The notes beneath the pieces were generated by a model that was given only the letters and a program-made list of their open reading frames with translations, made no database searches and was not told the origin of the DNA. DNA of 64,000 nucleotides. Origin: an uncultured Clostridia bacterium (GTDB taxonomy: Bacteria; Bacillota; Clostridia; Lachnospirales; Cellulosilyticaceae). Position numbers and translations under genes: made by a program. Below, one piece after another: positions 27,659 through 36,724 of the stretch; the first letter of the stretch is position 1; each line of letters starts with the position of its first letter. The stretch lies in contig CALJNR010000019.1 in NCBI GenBank assembly GCA_937981575.1, forward strand, positions 22,989 through 86,988, in the 5' to 3' direction.

Positions 27659-28443
27659 ACCAGGTTATTGAACTCCAATTTTGGCAGATGGCGGCGGCTT
27701 ATTTGTTTATTATTTTGCTATTATTTATCGTAAAGATACGAGGCATTCATAGGGAAAAAGAAATACTTGTCTCAACTTTTAGAATGACGATTCAGCTTAT
27801 TCTAACAGGTTATATACTCGCATACTTATTTGAAAAGCCCAACCCTTTCTATACTATTATTGTGATTACGCTTATGGAAGTTTTTGCAGTATATAATGTT
27901 ATCAAACGTCTTAAAACTAAGCTCTCACGCCAACTCGAGAAAGTCGTTATACTATCTATGCTTACAGGCACTTTATTGAGTCTCTTTTTCTTTATTTTTG
28001 TAGTAATTAATCTTACACCATGGTATGATCCAAGATATTTTATACCTATAGCGGGGATGCTGATTGGTAATGCTATGACCGGTATTTCTCTAGGGATGAC
28101 GCGGCTGATTGACGGTATGTATGCAAAACGCCATCAAATTGAGTCAGCCCTTATGCTTGGAGCCTATCCCAAAACTGCCTGTAAAGAAATCGTAGACAAC
28201 GCTTTTGATTCTGCTATCTTACCTACAATTAATTCAATGGTAGGCATGGGTATTGTTTTCCTTCCAGGTATGATGACTGGGCAGATTTTATCAGGCACCT
28301 CTCCTGTAACAGCTATTGAATATCAAATTGCCATTATGTTAGGTATTTTAGGAAGCGTTGCATTAACAGTTATTTTATTTGTTCAGTTTGGCTATAAAAC
28401 CTTCTTTAATAAAGAAGCTCAACTAGTATTTGAAACGCAATAA
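27655..28443 (+). CDS. fetB: UPF0014 membrane protein, FetB (YbbM)-like
   Basis: The 262-aa integral membrane protein has about seven hydrophobic segments. The UPF0014 signatures are PIAGMLIGNAMTGISLGMTRL and LMLGAYPKTACKEIVDNAFDSAILPTIN followed by MVGMGIVFLPGMMTGQIL. It forms the permease of the FetAB transporter. Metal-export function comes from the E. coli family member and is untested in clostridia. It is translationally coupled to fetA, and a terminator follows at once. Confidence 0.87.
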   Translation: MNQVIELQFWQMAAAYLFIILLLFIVKIRGIHREKEILVSTFRMTIQLILTGYILAYLFEKPNPFYTIIVITLMEVFAVYNVIKRLKTKLSRQLEKVVILSMLTGTLLSLFFFIFVVINLTPWYDPRYFIPIAGMLIGNAMTGISLGMTRLIDGMYAKRHQIESALMLGAYPKTACKEIVDNAFDSAILPTINSMVGMGIVFLPGMMTGQILSGTSPVTAIEYQIAIMLGILGSVALTVILFVQFGYKTFFNKEAQLVFETQ

Positions 28444-28445
28444 AG

Positions 28446-28490
28446 AATGCTCTAAACTACTAAGTATTTTTGTAGTTTAGAGCATTTTTT
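28446..28490. terminator. Terminator after fetB
   Basis: A 15-bp stem (AATGCTCTAAACTAC, 28446-28460, with 28472-28486) is followed by T4. The convergent DUF1015 gene ends at 28492. Confidence 0.85.
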
Positions 28491-28491
28491 A

Positions 28492-29715
28492 TTAATCTAT
28501 TTTATGGATAAAGATACCGCTTCTTAATTTAGGCTCAAACCAAGTAGATTTTGGAGGCATAAGCTCATTAGCATCTGCAACTCGCATGAGTTCATCCATC
28601 GAAGTTGGATACATGCTGAAGGCTACATCCATATCTTCTTCAGTGCGCTTATTAAGCTCCTCAATACCTCTTATCCCACCTACAAAATCAATACGCTTAT
28701 CATTTTTAGGATCATGGATGTTAAATAAAGGACTTAAGACATACTTTTGCAGAATAGACACATCAAGGCACGCTACGGGGTCACTTTCATCCGTATAGTC
28801 TTCTTTCACAAGGAGCTTGTACCATTTTTTTTGATACCTCATGCCAAAAGTATGACGCATATCAGGCTTATAGCTTTCATCTGCAACAGGTTCTATATCA
28901 AAAACCTTCACGAGTTGTTCAAATAAAGCGTCCTGCTCTAGTCCGCTTTCATCTTTCAGGACTCTGTTATAATCCATAATATATAGATGCTCTTTTGGAA
29001 AAACAGTAGCTAAAAAATAAGCAGCTTCCTCACGATTTGCGCCTGAGGCTTTATCGCTGCGTGCTACGGCAGCTGCAGCTGCTGCACGGTGGTGCCCATC
29101 AGCAATATAGAGTGCATCCGTTCCGTGAAACGCTTTAGTAATATCTGAGATGACCTGTGGGTTAGCGACTTTGAAGACTTCATGTTTAACTCCGTCTTCA
29201 GAAGTAAAGGAATAAATAGGTTTATTCTCTATAACATAATCCATCATCCACTTTGTAACCCTATCTAAGTCCCTATAAGCTAAAAAGATAGGACCAGTAT
29301 GTGCATTACAGTAGGTTACATGTTTAATACGGTCTAATTCTTTATCAGTGCGGGTATTTTCGTGTTTTTTAATAATGCCTTTGTCGTATTCTTCAGCGGA
29401 TACGCAGCATACAATACCATATTGTTTTGTATAAGCATTCGTTAATCCATAAATATAAATACAGGCTTCATCCTGGATAAATACGCCCTCTTCAATCATT
29501 CGGTCTAAAGTATTCCCAGCAAATGCATAAAGTTCGTCTTCGCTAGGATTTTTAACATGCATTTCAGGTTTATCTACGTGCAAAAATGAATAAGGATTAT
29601 CCTTTACAAGTTCTTTAGCTTCCTCAGTGCTCATAACATCATAAGGCAGTGCTGCGACCTTGGTGACCAACGCTTCACTTGGTCTGTAAGCTTTAAAAGC
29701 TTTGATAGTTACCAT
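28492..29715 (-). CDS. DUF1015 family protein
   Basis: The 407-aa soluble protein matches DUF1015: VAALPYDVMSTEEAKEL near the start, KKHENTRTDKELDRIKH in the middle and YIADGHHRAAAAAA around residue 215. The ADGHHR motif is ParB/Srx-like and suggests nucleotide binding or hydrolysis. Some relatives have been linked to small-molecule phosphorylation, but I would not assign a substrate. AAGGAGGG precedes the ATG. It is divergent from plsC and has no operon partner. Confidence 0.85.
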   Translation of the reverse strand: MVTIKAFKAYRPSEALVTKVAALPYDVMSTEEAKELVKDNPYSFLHVDKPEMHVKNPSEDELYAFAGNTLDRMIEEGVFIQDEACIYIYGLTNAYTKQYGIVCCVSAEEYDKGIIKKHENTRTDKELDRIKHVTYCNAHTGPIFLAYRDLDRVTKWMMDYVIENKPIYSFTSEDGVKHEVFKVANPQVISDITKAFHGTDALYIADGHHRAAAAAAVARSDKASGANREEAAYFLATVFPKEHLYIMDYNRVLKDESGLEQDALFEQLVKVFDIEPVADESYKPDMRHTFGMRYQKKWYKLLVKEDYTDESDPVACLDVSILQKYVLSPLFNIHDPKNDKRIDFVGGIRGIEELNKRTEEDMDVAFSMYPTSMDELMRVADANELMPPKSTWFEPKLRSGIFIHKID

Positions 29716-29884
29716 AAAATCCCTCCTTAAATATACACCCCTATCATAACATATTTTGATAGTATAACAAATATTTTTTATTAAAAGGAATCTTCATTTT
29801 TTAGTTTAACTACGCACTTATTTGATGCTATAATAAAAATATAGACTCAAAAAGATCTATAAGTTATTTTGACGGAGGAAAAAT

Positions 29885-30631
29885 ATGAGAACAGTAATGT
29901 GGTACATAAGCTTTGCATTAACACTCTTGGCAGCTCTTCCAAAACTGCTCATTGTCAACAGATTGATAAAGCAAGGAAAAGTAAGTGAATGTGAAAAGTA
30001 CGTTCATCAAGTGACTTCTAAATGGGCGTTAGGGAATGTAAAACGTACAGGTTCCCAAGTAGAAGTGCATGGGGCACACAACCTTCCTAAAGAAGGTGCT
30101 GTAGTATTTATAAGTAATCACCAAGGTAATTTTGATATTCCTATTTTAATGAGCTATATAAACTACCCTAAGGGCTTTATTGCAAAAATTGAAACGCAGA
30201 AAATTCCGCTTGTGCGAAAATGGATGAAACATATTCATTGTATTTTTATGGATCGTTCAACACTTAAAGGCTCAGCAGGAGCTATTATTGAAGGAATCAA
30301 CACTTTGAAAAAGGGCCATTCACTAATCATTTTTCCAGAAGGAACGCGCAGCAAAGGGGATCAGATGGGTGAATTTAAAGCGGCAAGCTTTAAGTTGGCT
30401 ACAAAACCTAAAGTTCCTATTGTTCCTATTACAATCAGCGGATCATATAAGATTATGGAAGGCAACGCTAATCAAATTCAGCCTGCAAAGGTTGATCTAT
30501 ATATCCATCCTATGATACACACAAATGATTTAACCAAAGAACAAACAGAAGAACTTCCTAAGCAAGTTTATACGATTATTGCTTCAAAACTGCCGAATGA
30601 AACAAAAGACTTAGAAGTTAAAATTTCCTAA
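29885..30631 (+). CDS. plsC: 1-acyl-sn-glycerol-3-phosphate acyltransferase
   Basis: The 248-aa membrane-associated enzyme adds the second acyl chain to lysophosphatidate. The N-terminus has a hydrophobic anchor (about residues 4-24). Acyltransferase block I is NHQGNFD (NHX4D, catalytic His). Block III is FPEGTRSKG and block IV VPIVPITISGS. Length and motifs are normal for PlsC. GGAGGAAAAAT precedes the ATG. The gene is single, with a long A/T-rich terminator shared with the convergent flavoprotein gene. Confidence 0.92.
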   Translation: MRTVMWYISFALTLLAALPKLLIVNRLIKQGKVSECEKYVHQVTSKWALGNVKRTGSQVEVHGAHNLPKEGAVVFISNHQGNFDIPILMSYINYPKGFIAKIETQKIPLVRKWMKHIHCIFMDRSTLKGSAGAIIEGINTLKKGHSLIIFPEGTRSKGDQMGEFKAASFKLATKPKVPIVPITISGSYKIMEGNANQIQPAKVDLYIHPMIHTNDLTKEQTEELPKQVYTIIASKLPNETKDLEVKIS

Positions 30632-30633
30632 CG

Positions 30634-30685
30634 AGCTAAAAAAATAGAAAATATTTCCAAGGAAATATTTTCTATTTTTTTAGCT
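30634..30685. terminator. Bidirectional terminator
   Basis: A roughly 24-bp stem (30634-30658 with 30661-30685) contains A7 and T7 tracts, giving U-runs on both strands. The stop of the minus-strand gene lies in the arm. Confidence 0.85.
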
Positions 30686-31904
30686 TTCTTTTTATATGCT
30701 CACTACATAGATAGGCAGTGGAAAAGGCAGCTTGTAAGTTATATCCTCCAGTATCACCGTCAATATCTAATATTTCTCCAATAAAATAGAGGCCTGGTTG
30801 TTTACGGCTTTCCATAGTACTTGGATTAACTTCTTTAAGCGAGATGCCGCCGGCAGTAGCCATAGCCATATGGAATCCTCCTAATGCTTCTACTTCAAAA
30901 GGACATTTCGTAAGGAAGCGGACAAGGGATTCGCGAATTTTTTTTGGAATCTTAGCGCATAACATATGCATATCAACATCAATCATCTCACAAAGCGCCA
31001 TGCAAAAGCTTTTGGGAAGCTTTAATTTCTTCAAAAAGGTAATCAGTTCTTCTTTACCTTGGTCATTTATCGCATCAAGAAAATAAGCTTTAACTTCTTC
31101 ATAGGATCTTGGATGCAAGAAGTTAACTGTGACTAGGTCTCCTGGGACGATCCATCTCGAAGTATTTAAAATCACTGGGCCTGAAAGGCCCTTATGTGTA
31201 AATAACAGATCGTCTTGATAGGCAATAACTTTTTTGTTTTCATGCCAAATGGTAAGTTCTACTTGATCAAAAGACAATCCTGCCAGTGTAGTGAATGTCC
31301 GATTTTTAACACGTATATCTGTTAAAGCTGGCCTAGGCTCAATAATACTGTGTCCAAGTTTTTCAGCTAAAAAATAGCCTGTCCCATCTGATCCAGTTTT
31401 TGGATAAGATTTACCGCCGGAAGCTAATATCACCTGATCACTGAAATATCTTTGTTTATCAGCAGTTTCTACAGTAAAAACTGTATCATAAACAGATAAG
31501 TGTGTAACATGGCTGTTGTATTTGATTTCAACATTTGCAAGCTGGCAGTTTCTAAGCAGTGCATTTAAGATATCTTCACTATTCATACTCTTAGGAAATA
31601 CTTTTCCGTTTGGCATAATTTGATAAGCCACTCCGCTCTTTTGAAAAAAGTCCATACACATTTCGTTAGTATAAGAAGTAAGAGATTTCTTCAAAAACTT
31701 TCCATGATCTCCATAACGTCCTAAAAATAATTCAATATTCCCTGCATGGGTAAAATTACAATGCCCGCTTCCAGATATGAGGAGTTTTTTACCTGCTTTT
31801 GCATTACGTTCAAGCAGTAATACTTTTTGATTTTGTTTGGCAAGCATTTGGGAGACAAATAAACCCGCAGGGCCAGCTCCTATAACGATTGTTGTGTAGT
31901 GCAT
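30672..31904 (-). CDS. HI0933/YhiN-type FAD-dependent oxidoreductase
   Basis: In this 410-aa flavoprotein the dinucleotide motif is VIGAGPAGLFVSQMLA, followed by LLERNAKAGKKLLISGSGHCNFTH, a family hallmark. VILASGGKSYPKTGSDGTGYFLAEKLGH follows, and near the end is GGISLKEVNPSTMESRKQPGLYFIGEILDIDGDTGGYN. Some gut clostridial relatives (BaiN) reduce bile-acid intermediates, but the family is broad and the substrate is unknown here. AGAGGAG precedes the ATG. It is divergent from the exported flavoprotein gene. Confidence 0.85.
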   Translation of the reverse strand: MHYTTIVIGAGPAGLFVSQMLAKQNQKVLLLERNAKAGKKLLISGSGHCNFTHAGNIELFLGRYGDHGKFLKKSLTSYTNEMCMDFFQKSGVAYQIMPNGKVFPKSMNSEDILNALLRNCQLANVEIKYNSHVTHLSVYDTVFTVETADKQRYFSDQVILASGGKSYPKTGSDGTGYFLAEKLGHSIIEPRPALTDIRVKNRTFTTLAGLSFDQVELTIWHENKKVIAYQDDLLFTHKGLSGPVILNTSRWIVPGDLVTVNFLHPRSYEEVKAYFLDAINDQGKEELITFLKKLKLPKSFCMALCEMIDVDMHMLCAKIPKKIRESLVRFLTKCPFEVEALGGFHMAMATAGGISLKEVNPSTMESRKQPGLYFIGEILDIDGDTGGYNLQAAFSTAYLCSEHIKRKLKK

Positions 31905-32082
31905 AAAATTCTCCTCTGTAATTATTTATTCTCACTCTATTATATACCAGACTTAACCCATATATAAAGTATTACTTTAATAGTTAAAATGGCTTTATTA
32001 GTGCTGTCTATAAATATAAGGAATAAAACTTCCTGTGTTGTACAATGCTAATCCATATACTGTATGGCTAGGGAGGGATAAA

Positions 32083-33888
32083 ATGAAACGTATTTTTTTG
32101 GCTATAGTATTAATGAGCCTAGTGATCATTAGCACGATACAAGCTAAGCAGTCAGATCATAACAAAGTAATTATACTAGGCAGTGAACCAGAGTGTATTG
32201 CAGCTGCTGTCTCTGCCAGAAAGCTTGGTTATGATGTAACAGTGATCACTGAATCTGAGCGCTTGGGTGGTCTTTTTACAGAAGGAATGCTGACAGTTCT
32301 TGACATAAACTTTGACTATAATACGAGGGTCCTTCATCAAGGGTTTTTTAAAGACTTTTTAACTGCTTGCAGCAATGGCTATAATATTGATTATAAATTA
32401 ACTCAAAATTTTTTTAATAGTATTATTGAGAAATATGGCATACGTGTCATTTATAGGGCTGAAAACATTAGACCTATTATTGATAAAAATAATGTAACAG
32501 GGGCAGCATTTCTAGCAGAAGGAAGATATCAGCAAATCAAAGGAAACTTTTTTATAGATGGCTCCTCGGAAGCTTCTTTTACTAGAAAGCTGGGTGTTCC
32601 TTATAAAAAAGGACGTGCTGAATTTGGGCAGCCTGATCTGGCAGCAGCCTCTACTTTGATGTTTTCTGTAAAAGATGCAGATTGGAATAAGATTACGGAT
32701 TTTTTAGATAATGATGATGATGAGCGAACAGGATATAAAAAAAATGCAGCCTGGGGCTATAATGTCATGTATAAGTGTCCAATAAAAGATGAGCGGCTTC
32801 AAATGAGAGGGCTCAATTTATCAAGGCAGAATGACGGCAGCGTTATTATCAATGCCCTTCTTATATTTAATGTGGACCCATCAAATAAAAGTGATATGGA
32901 AAGCGCATATCTTCTAGCTAAAAGCGAACTACCCAATATTGTAAAGTTTATTCAGAAAAACTGCAAAGGATTTGAGAAGGCTTCTCTTCATGAAGTTGCC
33001 AAAACCCTGTATATCCGTGAGGGTATTAGGATAGTCGGAGAAGATACGTTATCTGGAACAGATGTTTATGAGCATATAGATTTTCCAAATACGATTGCAT
33101 ATGGAAGTTACCCTATGGATCTTCAGGCAGTTAAAAAAGGTGAATACGGCAGTGCGCTGTGCGGCAGATGCTTATACAGCATTCCGCTTGGAACGATGAT
33201 TCCTAAAGGTTTCAATAATATCCTAGTAATTGGAAGAAGTGCAAGCTTTGATATTATGGCCCATGGAAGTGCACGGACTGTTCCTGTACTTATGTCAATG
33301 GCTGAAAATAGTGTTGTTGCATTGGACTATAGTATAAAAAAAGGAATTCCTATTAATAGATTAAATCGTTCAAATATTGATCTCTCTGCTTTTTATAAGG
33401 AGATCTATCGTTTTAACGGTTTTACAAGACTAATGCTCCCAAAGTCACATCTTGATATGTCCTGGTATTCTCCCTATATTCATGATTTAAGAAGTAAAGG
33501 CTATTTTACGATGGGATATGAAGCTTATGATTTTGACAGCATAGAAAATACAAAAAAATCTATTAACAATACGCTTACGTTATTTGCTTCACATTCTTCT
33601 TATACCCTTTCCAAACCATGTAAAACGCTGATCCATACACTGAATAATACAATTAAAATATCTGATTTATGCAGGCTCTCTTCTTGTTTATTAGATAAAG
33701 AACTTAAAAGCCCAGAAGATTTGCTAGATCAGCATATTATTGATGAGACTACGTATTATTATGTTAATCATGAAAAATCACTTACTCATGGAGAAGTTTA
33801 TGCGGTTTTAGATGGGATATTAAAACATATTTATCCCTATAAGCCCCTTATTATTTATAGAGATGCTGAAAATGTGATTAAAGAATAG
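32083..33888 (+). CDS. Exported FAD-dependent oxidoreductase (FAD_oxidored family)
   Basis: The 601-aa protein has a clear Sec signal peptide (MKRIFLAIVLMSLVIISTIQA, cleavage likely before KQSD). It then has an FAD-binding Rossmann motif of the GSEPECIAAAVSARKLG type, ERLGGLFTEGML, and a C-terminal FAD segment with NILVIGRSASFDIMAHGSARTVPVLMSMAE. This layout is the FAD_oxidored class seen in exported or cell-envelope enzymes of anaerobes. The substrate is unknown. A GTG 16 codons upstream has no ribosome site; ATG 32083 follows AGGGAGGG. Confidence 0.82.
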   Translation: MKRIFLAIVLMSLVIISTIQAKQSDHNKVIILGSEPECIAAAVSARKLGYDVTVITESERLGGLFTEGMLTVLDINFDYNTRVLHQGFFKDFLTACSNGYNIDYKLTQNFFNSIIEKYGIRVIYRAENIRPIIDKNNVTGAAFLAEGRYQQIKGNFFIDGSSEASFTRKLGVPYKKGRAEFGQPDLAAASTLMFSVKDADWNKITDFLDNDDDERTGYKKNAAWGYNVMYKCPIKDERLQMRGLNLSRQNDGSVIINALLIFNVDPSNKSDMESAYLLAKSELPNIVKFIQKNCKGFEKASLHEVAKTLYIREGIRIVGEDTLSGTDVYEHIDFPNTIAYGSYPMDLQAVKKGEYGSALCGRCLYSIPLGTMIPKGFNNILVIGRSASFDIMAHGSARTVPVLMSMAENSVVALDYSIKKGIPINRLNRSNIDLSAFYKEIYRFNGFTRLMLPKSHLDMSWYSPYIHDLRSKGYFTMGYEAYDFDSIENTKKSINNTLTLFASHSSYTLSKPCKTLIHTLNNTIKISDLCRLSSCLLDKELKSPEDLLDQHIIDETTYYYVNHEKSLTHGEVYAVLDGILKHIYPYKPLIIYRDAENVIKE

Positions 33889-33916
33889 AATTCGCCCATG
33901 CGAGGCGAACAGCAAG

Positions 33917-33954
33917 AAGCACATCTTCTGAATGCGCTAGAAGATGTGCTTTTT
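33917..33954. terminator. Terminator between convergent genes
   Basis: AAGCACATCTTCT pairs with AGAAGATGTGCTT around a 9-base loop, followed by T3 on the plus strand. pgsA ends 2 bases beyond. Confidence 0.8.
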
Positions 33955-33955
33955 A

Positions 33956-34516
33956 TCAATCATTTTTTAATACATGTCTATTTTGCCAAACGTATTCTGC
34001 TCCTGAGAGGAGCGTAAGAAAGAGTGCTAAATAGGCAAGCCCTAAGCTGATTGGCTGAATAAAATTAAAAGTAATTGGGATTAGATAAACAATAATCATG
34101 AAAATCTGTATAACTGTTTTGATTTTGCCCAAATTATTTGCTGCAATCACTTTATTTTCAGCAGCTGCAACTAAACGAATACCTGAGACGATAAATTCTC
34201 TAAGTAATATCATTACAACAATCCAAGCTGGTAAAATACCTGCTGGAAGCAGTGGGCCTTTATCAATAATAGCAATCATTGCTGCAGTAACCAGCATTTT
34301 ATCTGCCAGTGGATCCATAAATTTGCCGAGGTTAGTTACCAAATTAAGTTTTCGTGCAAGATAACCATCGAAAAAGTCCGTTAAACTTGCAGCTATAAAA
34401 ATAACAAGTGCGACCCATAAGGTTGTTTCAAAAGGCAGTATAGGAATCCATATAATGCCTATAAATACAAAAACCAACACAACACGCATAAGCGTTAATT
34501 TATTTGCTATATTCAT
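33956..34516 (-). CDS. pgsA: CDP-diacylglycerol-glycerol-3-phosphate 3-phosphatidyltransferase
   Basis: This 186-aa membrane enzyme makes phosphatidylglycerophosphate. The CDP-alcohol phosphotransferase motif D-G-X2-A-R-X8-G-X3-D-X3-D is intact in DGYLARKLNLVTNLGKFMD and the residues after it. Four to five transmembrane helices are visible. It overlaps the end of rimO by 17 bases, which implies coupled translation. The rimO-pgsA order is common in Firmicutes. Confidence 0.95.
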   Translation of the reverse strand: MNIANKLTLMRVVLVFVFIGIIWIPILPFETTLWVALVIFIAASLTDFFDGYLARKLNLVTNLGKFMDPLADKMLVTAAMIAIIDKGPLLPAGILPAWIVVMILLREFIVSGIRLVAAAENKVIAANNLGKIKTVIQIFMIIVYLIPITFNFIQPISLGLAYLALFLTLLSGAEYVWQNRHVLKND

Positions 34517-35846
34517 CAGCTATCTCTCCAATCAAATCATAGTCATTGGCATCAACTATGTGTACATTAACATAATCCCCCGATATCAGCTGACCAGAAT
34601 AATTAACAAAGACTTGTCCGTCAATCTCAGGAGCATCTTGATAAGTGCGGCCGATATAGACATCTTCCTCAATTAGTTTTCCCTCAATAATAACTTGCAT
34701 CGTTTTGCCGATCTTCTCTTTAGTCAGCTGCTTAGAGATGTCCTGTTGAAGGTCCATAAGCACTTCTTTTCTGCGGATTTTTATTCTATCATCAATCTGA
34801 TCTTCAAAACTTGCTGCTGGCGTATCTTCTTCTTGTGAGTAGGTAAAAACACCTAGCCTGTCAAAACGCATTTCTTTAACAAAATCACATAACACATCAA
34901 AATCTTCCTCAGTCTCACCAGGAAACCCTACAATCAAAGTGGTACGGATGGCGATATTAGGAATTTCGTGACGCAGTTTACTAAGAATTGTTTTTAAATA
35001 TTCATTGGAACTTTTTCTGGCCATTCTCTTTAAAATGTGGTCAGATGCATGCTGAATGGGCATGTCAAGATACTTACATACTTTGGAGTTAGTTTTGATT
35101 TCTTGTACGAGTTCATCTGTAATGCCTTCAGGATAGCAATAAAGGATACGAATCCACTCAATACCGTCGACCTGAGATAATTCTCTGATAAGTTTAGCGA
35201 GGGATGCATCTTTAAGGTCAACGCCATAGCGGGTAGTATCTTGAGCAACTAATATAATTTCTGATACACCGTCTTTGGCGAGCCTTACTACTTCCCCTTT
35301 AATCTTATCCATTTGACGGCTTCTATATTTACCACGCAGCTGTGGGATAATACAATACGTACAATGGTTATCACATCCTTCAGCTATTTTGACATAGGCA
35401 AAATAGCCGGCTGTTGTAAGAATTCTAGGCATCTCTTCTAAAAACTCACGGTCAATAAGTTCAAAATGCTGCGGTCTTATACCCTTTTCGCTCAGTACAT
35501 TGTTAACAACATCGACGATCTGATCATAAGAAGTTGTTCCAAGAAGTGCATCTACTTCAGGAATTTCATCTAGAATTTCCTGTTTATAACGCTGTGCCAT
35601 ACAGCCAGTCACAATGAGGGCTTTACAGCGTCCTTCATGCTTATATTTTGCAACTTCCAAAATGTTTTCTATACTTTCTTTTTTAGCATCTTCTATAAAG
35701 CAGCAGGTATTTACAACTAAAACATCTGCTTCACTTTCATCACCAGTTAGTGTATATCCGCCCTGATGAAGTATCCCTAGCATATGCTCGCTGTCTACTA
35801 AATTTTTATCACATCCTAGTGATACAAAAGCGACTGAATAACTCAA
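34500..35846 (-). CDS. rimO: Ribosomal protein S12 methylthiotransferase
   Basis: This 448-aa radical-SAM enzyme adds a methylthio group to an Asp of S12. The N-terminal UPF0004 domain has SLGCDKNLVDSE and NTCCFIEDAKKES, supplying three Cys for the second cluster. The radical-SAM motif is CDNHCTYC, followed by IPQLRGKYRSR, and a C-terminal TRAM domain follows. The start is TTG, placed 8 bases after a perfect AGGAGG, and abuts the folD stop. It is clearly RimO and not MiaB, judging by the VSLGCDKN N-terminus. Confidence 0.95.
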   Translation of the reverse strand: MSYSVAFVSLGCDKNLVDSEHMLGILHQGGYTLTGDESEADVLVVNTCCFIEDAKKESIENILEVAKYKHEGRCKALIVTGCMAQRYKQEILDEIPEVDALLGTTSYDQIVDVVNNVLSEKGIRPQHFELIDREFLEEMPRILTTAGYFAYVKIAEGCDNHCTYCIIPQLRGKYRSRQMDKIKGEVVRLAKDGVSEIILVAQDTTRYGVDLKDASLAKLIRELSQVDGIEWIRILYCYPEGITDELVQEIKTNSKVCKYLDMPIQHASDHILKRMARKSSNEYLKTILSKLRHEIPNIAIRTTLIVGFPGETEEDFDVLCDFVKEMRFDRLGVFTYSQEEDTPAASFEDQIDDRIKIRRKEVLMDLQQDISKQLTKEKIGKTMQVIIEGKLIEEDVYIGRTYQDAPEIDGQVFVNYSGQLISGDYVNVHIVDANDYDLIGEIADEYSK

Positions 35847-35847
35847 T

Positions 35848-36702
35848 TTAAAATCCTCCTTGATTTTTGGCAGCTAATACACAGTTGTGCATCAACATAG
35901 CTATTGTCATAGGGCCTACACCGCCAGGTACGGGTGTAATGTGGCTGGCTATGCCCTTGCAAGATTCAAAATCTACATCTCCACATAGTTTGCCATTTTC
36001 ATCTCGATTTATGCCTACATCAATGACAACAGCGCCAGGTTTCAGCATAGAGCCAGAAATAAATTTGGCTATCCCAACAGCGGCAATAACGATATCTGCT
36101 TGGCCTACTACTGCATGCAGATTCTTGGTTCTGGAGTGACATATTGTAACGGTTCCATGCTCTCTAAGAAGCAGTAAGCTGACAGGCTTGCCTACAATAT
36201 TGCTTCGCCCTACTACAACACAGTTTTTCCCTTGAATTTCGATATTTGTTCTTTTAAGCAGCTCAATAACACCTGCTGGTGTGCATGATACCAAGCCGTT
36301 AAGACCAATGCTTAATGCACCTACATTGTAAGGATGAAAGCCATCTACGTCTTTAACTGGATCGATTTTAAGAATAATTTTTTGTTCATCCATATGTTTA
36401 GGAAGAGGCAGCTGAACTAAAATACCATGGACAGCTGAATCGTTATTTAATGTTTCAACTAACTCAAGCACTTCTTTTTCAGTTGTTTCAGAAGGTAGCT
36501 CATAAGAAAAAGACTTTATGCCAATATACTCGCATGCTTTTTTCTTATTGCTTACATACACTTGAGATGCAGGATTCTCACCGACAAGAATAACAGCAAG
36601 GCCTGGAGTAAGACCTTGATTTTTTAAAGTTTCTACTTTTACTTTCAACTCATCTTTTATCGTTTGGGCAATTAACTTGCCATCTATCATTTGTGTATTC
36701 AT
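35848..36702 (-). CDS. folD: Bifunctional methylenetetrahydrofolate dehydrogenase/cyclohydrolase
   Basis: The 284-aa enzyme interconverts 5,10-methylene-, methenyl- and 10-formyl-tetrahydrofolate. Signatures are ILVGENPASQVYVSNKKKACEYIGI with the catalytic Lys, VHGILVQLPLPKHM, DVDGFHPYNVG, and the NADP-binding VVGRSNIVGKPV and CHSRTKN. The C-terminus VPGGVGPMTIAMLMHN is typical. It is preceded by fhs (22-base gap) and followed immediately by rimO, so the one-carbon enzymes share a transcript. Confidence 0.96.
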   Translation of the reverse strand: MNTQMIDGKLIAQTIKDELKVKVETLKNQGLTPGLAVILVGENPASQVYVSNKKKACEYIGIKSFSYELPSETTEKEVLELVETLNNDSAVHGILVQLPLPKHMDEQKIILKIDPVKDVDGFHPYNVGALSIGLNGLVSCTPAGVIELLKRTNIEIQGKNCVVVGRSNIVGKPVSLLLLREHGTVTICHSRTKNLHAVVGQADIVIAAVGIAKFISGSMLKPGAVVIDVGINRDENGKLCGDVDFESCKGIASHITPVPGGVGPMTIAMLMHNCVLAAKNQGGF

Positions 36703-36724
36703 TGATTAATCCCCTTTGTTTTAA

